20,899 nucleotides of DNA from an uncultured Muribaculaceae bacterium (GTDB taxonomy: Bacteria; Bacteroidota; Bacteroidia; Bacteroidales; Muribaculaceae): NCBI GenBank assembly GCA_910585755.1, contig CAJUFH010000053.1, forward strand, positions 1-20,899, in the 5' to 3' direction. Position 1 is the stretch's first letter, and every line of letters starts with the position of its first letter. Positions 15,697-20,899 of the stretch are shown one piece after another. The notes under the pieces were generated by a model, which saw only the letters and a program-made list of their open reading frames with translations, was not told the origin of the DNA and searched no databases. The position numbers and the translations under genes were made by a program.

Positions 15697-15724
15697 AAGC
15701 CGCTTTCGGGCGGCTTGTTTTGTA
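15697..15724 (+). terminator. Rho-independent terminator after the GT4 gene
   Basis: AAGCCGC (15697-15703) pairs with GCGGCTT (15710-15716) around the loop TTTCGG, followed by GTTTTGT. It lies 28 bases after the stop codon. Confidence 0.75.
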
Positions 15725-15758
15725 TCTGAAAATTTTTTGTCAAGTTTTGCGCGAAAAA

Positions 15759-15790
15759 TTTGTAACTCTATGAAAAACGCGGTACTTTCG
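15759..15790 (+). promoter_or_regulatory. Promoter of the glycogen cluster
   Basis: TTTG at 15759-15762, a 20-base spacer, then TACTTTCG at 15783-15790 (one mismatch to TAnnTTTG). Transcription would start near 15797, leaving a leader of about 47 bases that is AT-rich and lacks a Shine-Dalgarno. The three downstream genes are 26 and 43 bases apart with no terminator between them, so one transcript is likely. Confidence 0.55.
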
Positions 15791-15843
15791 TTGAATATTT
15801 ACCTTAACAGACTAATAACATCTAACATAATACACACTGCATC

Positions 15844-17787
15844 ATGAGTTATCTGAAGTTTGATAAAAACCTGATGATTAACCTCGAACAGTCGCTCCCC
15901 AAGGAGATGCTGCGGACTAATCAGGCGGGCGCTTATCACTGCACCTCGATCGTTGACTGCAACACCCGCAAGCAGCACGGGCTGCTGGTGGTGCCCATCG
16001 GCGACGAGGAGTATGACCCGCACGTGCTGCTGTCGTCGCTCGACGAGACCGTCATCCAGCACGGGGCGGCCTTCAACCTGGGGCTTCACCGCTACCAGGG
16101 GGGCGTCTACAGCCCCAACGGCCACAAATACATCCGTGAGTTCGACTGCGAGGGGGTGCCCCGTACCACCTACCGCGTCGGGGGCGTGATTCTCACCAAG
16201 GAGAAAATCTTCATCCAGAACGAGAACCGCATCCTGATCCGCTACACCCTCCTCGAGGCCCACTCGCCGACAACCCTCCAGCTCCGCCCGTTCCTGGCGT
16301 TCCGCTCCAGCAACGCGCTCTGCATGGCCAACGACAAGGCGAACACCGACTGCCAGCCGGTGCAGAACGGCGTCGCGTGCTGCCTCTACGAGGGTTACCC
16401 CAACCTCTACATGCAGCTCTCCCGCAAGCCGGAGTTCGTCCACGACCCGCACTGGTACAATAATATAGAATATGTAAAGGATATGGACCGCGGCGTGCCT
16501 TACGTCGAGGACCTGATGGTGCCCGGCTATTTCCAGGTAAGCATCAAGAAGGGTGAGTCCATAATCTTCTCAGCGGGCCTCTCGGAGGTTTCGCCCCGCT
16601 CGCTCAGCAAGATGTACGAGGGGGAAATCGCCTCGCGCACCCGCCGCACATCGTTCTTCAACTGCCTCAAGAACGCCGCGAAGCAGCTTTACCTCAAGAA
16701 GGGTGACGCGGAATATATGCTTTCGGGCTATCCCTGGGGTAAGATTCTGGCGCGCAACACGTTCATGTCGCTTCCGGGCAACACGATCGCCATCGGCCAC
16801 CGCGAGGACTTCGAGCTGATTATGGCTACCGCCGCCAAGGCGCTCGAAAACTTCATGGCGACCCTCGAACATTCCCGCATGATCCACGGCATCGCGGAGC
16901 CTGACATCCCCGTGTGGGCCATCTGGGCCATCCAGCAGTACGCCAAGAGCTACGGGATGGACGCGGCGCGCGAGCGCTACATGGGTCTGGTTGCCGCGCT
17001 GGTCGACTTCATCATCTCCGGGGGGCACCCGCGTCTGACACTTGAAAGCGACGGGCTCCTCTCGACCGACGGCACGATGACTCCCGCCTCGTGGATGAAC
17101 TCCGTATGGGACGGGCGCCCCGTGGTTCCCCGCACCGGGAAGCTGGTGGAAATCAACGCCCTGTGGTACAACGCGCTCCGCTTCGCCGCCGATATGGCGC
17201 AGGGGGACGGGAACCTCGAGGAACGCGCGCAGGCATGGACCGACACCGCCGACAAGGTCAAGGAGGCTTTCGCCCCGACTTTCCTCAACGATTACGGCTA
17301 CCTCTACGACTACGTGGCCGGGACTTACGCCGATCCGTCGGTGCGCCCCAACATGGTGATCGCGGCCGGGCTTGACAACTCGCCCCTGGACCGCCGCCAG
17401 CGCAAGGGGGTTCTCGACGTCGTTACCCGCGAGCTGCTGACCCCCAAGGGGCTGCGCACCCTCTCGCCGAAGAGCTACGGCTACCGCCCCTTCTACCTCG
17501 GCTCGCCGCAGGAACGCGAGATCGCCCTCCACAACGGCCCGGCGCGCCCCTGGCTGATCGGCTTCTACGCCGACGCGTACCTGAAGGTGTTCGGCCTGAG
17601 CGGCCGCAGCTATATTGACCGCATGCTGATCGGCTTCGAGGAGGAGATGAGCCAGGGTTGCATCGGCTCCCTGAGCCAGCTCTACGACGGCAACCCGCCC
17701 TTCTCGGGCCGCGGCGCGATTTCCCACGCGACGAACATCGCCGAAGTGCTCCGAACGCTGCGCACCCTCAAGAAACTTGACTCCTGA
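15844..17787 (+). CDS. Glycogen debranching enzyme homologue (GDE_N + GDE_C), active site altered
   Basis: 647 residues. The N-terminal domain (about 15-270) begins RTNQAGAYHCTSIVDCNTRK, the Bacteroidales bacterial-type GDE_N signature. The C-terminal (alpha/alpha)6 GDE_C amylo-1,6-glucosidase domain runs from about 280 to the end. Family members remove alpha-1,6-linked glucose from glycogen in the cytoplasm. Here the conserved positions read ARNTFMSLPG (Asn305 where RDT is usual), SWMNS (Asn419 where TWMD is usual), LHNGPARPW at 562-570 (HQGTVWPW is usual) and SQLYDGNPP (Gln612 where SE-FDG is usual). The Asp of TWMD and the Glu near the C-terminus are the catalytic pair in the eukaryotic debranching enzyme, to my knowledge. 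Activity is therefore doubtful; Asn at TWM(D/N) may be common in Bacteroidales. The rest of the protein is well kept, so this is not a decaying pseudogene. Confidence 0.88.
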   Translation: MSYLKFDKNLMINLEQSLPKEMLRTNQAGAYHCTSIVDCNTRKQHGLLVVPIGDEEYDPHVLLSSLDETVIQHGAAFNLGLHRYQGGVYSPNGHKYIREFDCEGVPRTTYRVGGVILTKEKIFIQNENRILIRYTLLEAHSPTTLQLRPFLAFRSSNALCMANDKANTDCQPVQNGVACCLYEGYPNLYMQLSRKPEFVHDPHWYNNIEYVKDMDRGVPYVEDLMVPGYFQVSIKKGESIIFSAGLSEVSPRSLSKMYEGEIASRTRRTSFFNCLKNAAKQLYLKKGDAEYMLSGYPWGKILARNTFMSLPGNTIAIGHREDFELIMATAAKALENFMATLEHSRMIHGIAEPDIPVWAIWAIQQYAKSYGMDAARERYMGLVAALVDFIISGGHPRLTLESDGLLSTDGTMTPASWMNSVWDGRPVVPRTGKLVEINALWYNALRFAADMAQGDGNLEERAQAWTDTADKVKEAFAPTFLNDYGYLYDYVAGTYADPSVRPNMVIAAGLDNSPLDRRQRKGVLDVVTRELLTPKGLRTLSPKSYGYRPFYLGSPQEREIALHNGPARPWLIGFYADAYLKVFGLSGRSYIDRMLIGFEEEMSQGCIGSLSQLYDGNPPFSGRGAISHATNIAEVLRTLRTLKKLDS

Positions 17788-17813
17788 ACCACCCTGAAAC
17801 CAAATACCATAGA

Positions 17814-19076
17814 ATGAAAGCATTAATGTTCGGGTGGGAATTTCCACCTCACATCCTCGGCGGCCTCGGTACCGCCAGCTACGGCCTGACCCGCGGCATG
17901 TGGCAGTGCGGCGACATGGATATAACCTTCGTGATCCCCAAGCCTTTCGGCGACGAGGACAAGGAGTTCGCCCACATTATCGGAGCCTCCCAGACCCCGG
18001 TGGCCTGGAGGGACGTATCGCGCGACTACGTAGAGCAGCGCATCGGCAAGGTGATGGATCCCGAGCTTTACTTCCGTCTCCGCGACCATATCTACGCCGA
18101 CTTCAACTATATGAGGCTCAACGACCTGGGTTGCATCGAGTTCTCAGGCCGCTACCCCGACAACCTGCTGGAGGAAATCAACAACTACTCGATTGTTGCC
18201 GGCGTGATCGCCCGCACGGTCGACTGCGACGTGATCCACTCGCACGACTGGCTGACCTACCCCGCGGGAATCCACGCCAAGCAGGTGACGGGCAAGCCGC
18301 TGGTGATCCACGTACACGCTACGGACTATGACCGCTCCCGCGGCAACGTAAACCCGACGGTGTTCGGCATCGAGCGCGACGGCATGATCCACGCCGACCA
18401 TATCATAACGGTCTCCAACCTTACGCGCCAGACCGTCATCGAGAAGTACGGCATCGACCCGGCGAAAGTAACGACGGTCCACAACGCCGTAACCCCCCTG
18501 AGCCAGGAATACCTCGACGTGGCCGTCACCAAGCCGAAGGACAAGATCGTTACCTTCCTGGGGCGCATAACGATGCAGAAGGGTCCCGAATACTTCGTCG
18601 AAGTGGCAGCGAAGGTGCTCAAGCTCGACCACAACGTGCGCTTCGTCATGGCCGGTTCGGGCGACATGATGGACAAGATGATCAACCTCGCCGCCGAGCG
18701 CGGAATCGCCGACCGGTTCCACTTCCCCGGATTCCAGAAAGGGAAGCAGGTCTACGAGATGCTGAAGGCTTCCGACGTCTATATGATGCCCTCCGTTTCC
18801 GAGCCTTTCGGAATCTCCCCGCTGGAGGCGATGCAGATGGGAGTCCCCTCTATCATCTCCAAGCAGAGCGGATGCGCCGAAATCCTCGACAACGTGATCA
18901 AGACCGACTACTGGGACATCGACGCCATGGCCGACGCCGTCTATTCGATCATCACCTATCCGGCGATGTACCAGCAGCTCCGCGAGGACGGCCTCCGCGA
19001 GGTAAACCAGATTACCTGGGACAAGGCCGGCCGCAAGGTCATCGACATCTACAACAAGGTTCTCGGCCGCTCCTGA
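17814..19076 (+). CDS. GT4 glycosyltransferase, glycogen-synthase-like
   Basis: 420 residues, GT-B fold. It opens MKALMFGWEFPPHILGGLGT with the donor-site glycine loop at 16-19. HSHDWLTYPAGIHAK is at 142-156, and HVHATDYDRSRGNVNP at 166-181. The E-x7-E pair is Glu330 and Glu338 in SEPFGISPLEAM, followed by SKQSGCAEIL. All expected catalytic features are intact, in contrast to its two neighbours. The same gene occurs in the glycogen locus of Bacteroidales between a debranching enzyme and a GH57 amylase and is thought to elongate glycogen; the sugar donor is not shown by the sequence. No glgC or glgB is present in the window. It starts 26 bases after the debranching homologue. Confidence 0.85.
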   Translation: MKALMFGWEFPPHILGGLGTASYGLTRGMWQCGDMDITFVIPKPFGDEDKEFAHIIGASQTPVAWRDVSRDYVEQRIGKVMDPELYFRLRDHIYADFNYMRLNDLGCIEFSGRYPDNLLEEINNYSIVAGVIARTVDCDVIHSHDWLTYPAGIHAKQVTGKPLVIHVHATDYDRSRGNVNPTVFGIERDGMIHADHIITVSNLTRQTVIEKYGIDPAKVTTVHNAVTPLSQEYLDVAVTKPKDKIVTFLGRITMQKGPEYFVEVAAKVLKLDHNVRFVMAGSGDMMDKMINLAAERGIADRFHFPGFQKGKQVYEMLKASDVYMMPSVSEPFGISPLEAMQMGVPSIISKQSGCAEILDNVIKTDYWDIDAMADAVYSIITYPAMYQQLREDGLREVNQITWDKAGRKVIDIYNKVLGRS

Positions 19077-19119
19077 CACTCTAACCCTTCAACCTTAAAC
19101 CTTCAAATCACCAAAAGAT

Positions 19120-20568
19120 ATGAAAGCGATTTGCTTCTATTTCCAAATCCACCAGCCATTCCGCCTGAAACGCTACCGTTTCTTCGACATAGGCAACGAC
19201 CACTACTACTACGACGATTTCGCCAACGACGACATCATAACCCGCATCGCCCACCGCTCCTACATCCCCGCGGCTGAGACGCTGCTGAAGATGATCCAGG
19301 ACACCAACGGCGCCTTCCGCTGCGCGATTTCCGTCTCCGGCGTGGCCCTGGAGCAGCTCGAAATCTACGTCCCCGAGTTCATCGACATCCTGCGCAAGCT
19401 CGCCGACACGGGCAAGTGCGAGTTCCTGGCCGAAACCTACGACCACTCCCTCGCCTCCCTGGCCGACCCCGAGGAGTTCCGCATCCAGGTGAAGCTCCAC
19501 GACGACAAAATCCGCGACCTCTTCGGCGTAACCCCCAAGGTGTTCCGCAACTCCGAGCTGATTTACTCCGACGAGCTGGCCCCCCAGATTTACGACATGG
19601 GCTACAAGGGGTGCATCACCGAGGGCGCGAAGCACATCCTCGGCTGGAAGTCGCCCGACTACGTATATTCCGCGGCCTCCTGCCCCAAGCTCAAGCTCCT
19701 GCTGAAGAACGACAAGCTCTCCGACGACATCGCCCGCCGCTTCTCCGACACCTCCTGGAACGAGTTCCCCCTGACGGCCGACAAGTATGTCAACTGGATC
19801 GCCGACACCCCCGCCGACGAGCAGATCATCAACCTCTTCATGAACCTCGAGACCTTCGGCGAGTTCCAGACCCGCGAGACCGGCATCTTCCAGTTCCTGG
19901 AGGCGATCCCCCGCTTCGCGCAGGAGCGCGGCGTGCAGTTCGTGACCCCCTCGGAGGCCGTCAAGCTCTTCAAGCCCGTTGCCGAGCTCTCCGTTGTCCA
20001 CAACATCTCCTGGGCCGACGAGGCCCGCGACACCTCCGCGTGGCTGGGCAACAAGCTGCAGAACGAGGCGTTCAACAAGCTCTACTCCGTAGCCGAGCGC
20101 GTGCGCCTCTGCGACAACCGCCAGCTCAAGCAGGACTGGGGCCGTCTGCAGGCTTCCGACCATCTCTTCTACATGTCGACCAAGCACCTCGCCGACGGTT
20201 CGAGCCACGCCTCCTTCTCCCCCTACGAGACCCCGTTCCAGGCCTTCACGAACTACATGAACGTCCTGTCGGACTTCATCGTTCGCGTAGAGGAGCAGTA
20301 CCCGATGAACATCGACAACGAAGAGCTTAACTCGCTGCTGACGACCATCCGCAACCAGGCCCGCGAGATCGAGACCCTCAACAAGGAAGTCGAGTCGTAC
20401 CGCACCGACCTCGAGCACCTCAACGAGGAGCACCTCCTCCGCGCCCCCAAGGCCGAGGCGAAACCCGCCGGGGAACCCAAGCCCAAAGCGGAAAAAGCCC
20501 CCAAGGCCCCCAAGGCCAAGGCTGAAAAGGCTCCCAAGGCAGAAAAAGCTCCCAAAAAAGGCCGCTAA
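19120..20568 (+). CDS. GH57 family glycosidase homologue with Lys/Ala/Pro tail, acid/base Asp replaced
   Basis: 482 residues. GH57 motifs are clear: QIHQPFRLKRYRFFD at 9-23, SGVALEQLE at 73-81, AETYDHSLASL at 104-114, and FRNSELIYSD at 142-151 with Glu146 as nucleophile. At the acid/base motif (D-x-E-x-F-G in the family) the protein has N-L-E-T-F-G with Asn242, and GEFQ replaces the usual GEHQ. Family members hydrolyse or transfer alpha-1,4-glucan in the cytoplasm; with Asn242 this one may be inactive or act only as a binder. After a helical region at about 400-440 (coiled-coil-like) there is a basic low-complexity tail of Lys/Ala/Pro/Glu units (443-482), unusual for GH57. The tail appears frameshifted near its end: the +1 frame continues the same composition to a stop at 20576-20578. 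It begins 43 bases after the GT4 gene. Confidence 0.88.
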   Translation: MKAICFYFQIHQPFRLKRYRFFDIGNDHYYYDDFANDDIITRIAHRSYIPAAETLLKMIQDTNGAFRCAISVSGVALEQLEIYVPEFIDILRKLADTGKCEFLAETYDHSLASLADPEEFRIQVKLHDDKIRDLFGVTPKVFRNSELIYSDELAPQIYDMGYKGCITEGAKHILGWKSPDYVYSAASCPKLKLLLKNDKLSDDIARRFSDTSWNEFPLTADKYVNWIADTPADEQIINLFMNLETFGEFQTRETGIFQFLEAIPRFAQERGVQFVTPSEAVKLFKPVAELSVVHNISWADEARDTSAWLGNKLQNEAFNKLYSVAERVRLCDNRQLKQDWGRLQASDHLFYMSTKHLADGSSHASFSPYETPFQAFTNYMNVLSDFIVRVEEQYPMNIDNEELNSLLTTIRNQAREIETLNKEVESYRTDLEHLNEEHLLRAPKAEAKPAGEPKPKAEKAPKAPKAKAEKAPKAEKAPKKGR

Positions 20569-20636
20569 GGCGAAGTAACCCTCCCTCCGGGCGGTTTCTC
20601 CCTTCGCCGCGAAATTAAGACAAAACCAACCACCTC

Positions 20637-20671
20637 CGGCTGCGATAATACAACTATCGCAGCCGTTTTTT
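20637..20671 (+). terminator. Rho-independent terminator of the glycogen cluster
   Basis: CGGCTGCGATA (20637-20647) pairs perfectly with TATCGCAGCCG (20655-20665) around a 7-base loop, followed directly by TTTTTT (20666-20671). It lies about 70 bases after the GH57 stop. Apart from this and the tRNA promoter I see nothing in 20569-20845. Confidence 0.9.
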
Positions 20672-20800
20672 CGCGCCACCGCCCCGCGTCCATCCTATAC
20701 TCTGGTTCTCTTCTCCCCCTTCTTTCTACTTCTCCCCACTGCGGTGCACTTCTTATTGGAATCTTTCCTTCCGGGTTTTGAAAAAATAATTCCCTGAAAT

Positions 20801-20831
20801 TTGGCAGATTCGCGCAAAACCCTTAACTTTG
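20801..20831 (+). promoter_or_regulatory. Promoter of the tRNA-Ala gene
   Basis: TTTGG-type -33 element with TTG at 20801-20803, a 20-base spacer, then TAACTTTG at 20824-20831. Transcription would begin near 20838, a few bases before the mature tRNA at 20846. Confidence 0.65.
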
Positions 20832-20845
20832 CATCGCAAACAACC

Positions 20846-20899
20846 GGGGTACTAGCTCATCTGGCTAGAGCGCGACACTGGCAGTGTCGAGGTGAGCGG
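20846..20899 (+). tRNA. tRNA-Ala (anticodon GGC), 3' part cut by window edge
   Basis: Acceptor 5' strand GGGGTAC (20846-20852), D-stem GCTC/GAGC (20855-20858 and 20868-20871), anticodon stem CGACA/TGTCG (20873-20877 and 20885-20889) and loop CTGGCAG with anticodon GGC at 20880-20882, variable loop AGGTG, then the 5' half of the T-stem (AGCGG). GGC reads GCC/GCU, alanine. The T-loop and 3' acceptor strand lie beyond the window. Confidence 0.93.

Noticed and set aside
15815..15840. A dif-like stretch (minus strand TTATGTTAGAT) near the skew change
   Set aside because: Only one arm resembles a Xer half-site; the other arm does not match and the site sits in the leader of the glycogen cluster.
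1..20899. CRISPR arrays, insertion sequences, phage genes and riboswitches
   Set aside because: No regularly spaced repeats, transposase or integrase motifs, phage structural genes or recognisable aptamers were found; the only dispersed repeats are the mosaic elements.

Overview
The window looks like chromosome from a high-GC member of Bacteroidales, most likely an Alistipes-like (Rikenellaceae) gut species. The reasons are promoters of the Bacteroidetes type (TTTG near -33, TAnnTTTG near -7), almost no Shine-Dalgarno sequences, and genes with a strong Bacteroidales character, namely the glycogen trio, the LpxA-like paralogue and paired efflux systems. The genus is inferred from style and was not tested by a search. 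All functional calls come from reading motifs by eye.

Layout: 1-2014 holds a divergent pair, an unrecognised 233-residue protein on the minus strand and an exported alpha/beta-hydrolase on the plus strand. 2164-7370 is a plus-strand export operon: a TolC-like outer-membrane channel, an HlyD-like membrane-fusion protein and two ABC-2 type permeases, with no ATPase gene in the window. 7549-14411 is a minus-strand operon: RND adaptor, RND pump, outer-membrane lipoprotein channel and an LpxA-like acyltransferase, ending at a strong hairpin terminator. 14617-15669 is a lone GT4 glycosyltransferase. 15844-20568 is a plus-strand glycogen cluster: a debranching-enzyme homologue, a GT4 glycogen-synthase-like enzyme and a GH57 amylase homologue. 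After a terminator the window closes inside a tRNA-Ala(GGC) gene.

Two things stand out. First, at least four copies of a mosaic GC-rich repeat (1-125, 1916-1990, 4687-4930, 7379-7470) sit at gene 3' ends. Their hairpin arms differ in sequence but stay complementary, followed by a conserved CACCGGGAC tail. One copy is translated as the C-terminus of the hydrolase and one supplies the stop codon of the minus-strand gene. Second, both glycosidases of the glycogen cluster appear to have amides where their families carry catalytic acids: Asn305, Asn419 and Gln612 in the debranching homologue, Asn242 in the GH57 homologue. The GH57 protein also ends in a Lys/Ala/Pro tail whose reading frame appears shifted by one base in an A-tract.

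Other points: the RND pump seems to carry an extra two-helix insertion, a near-palindrome overlaps the expected -33 region of the RND operon, and GC skew changes sign between the efflux genes and the glycogen cluster.
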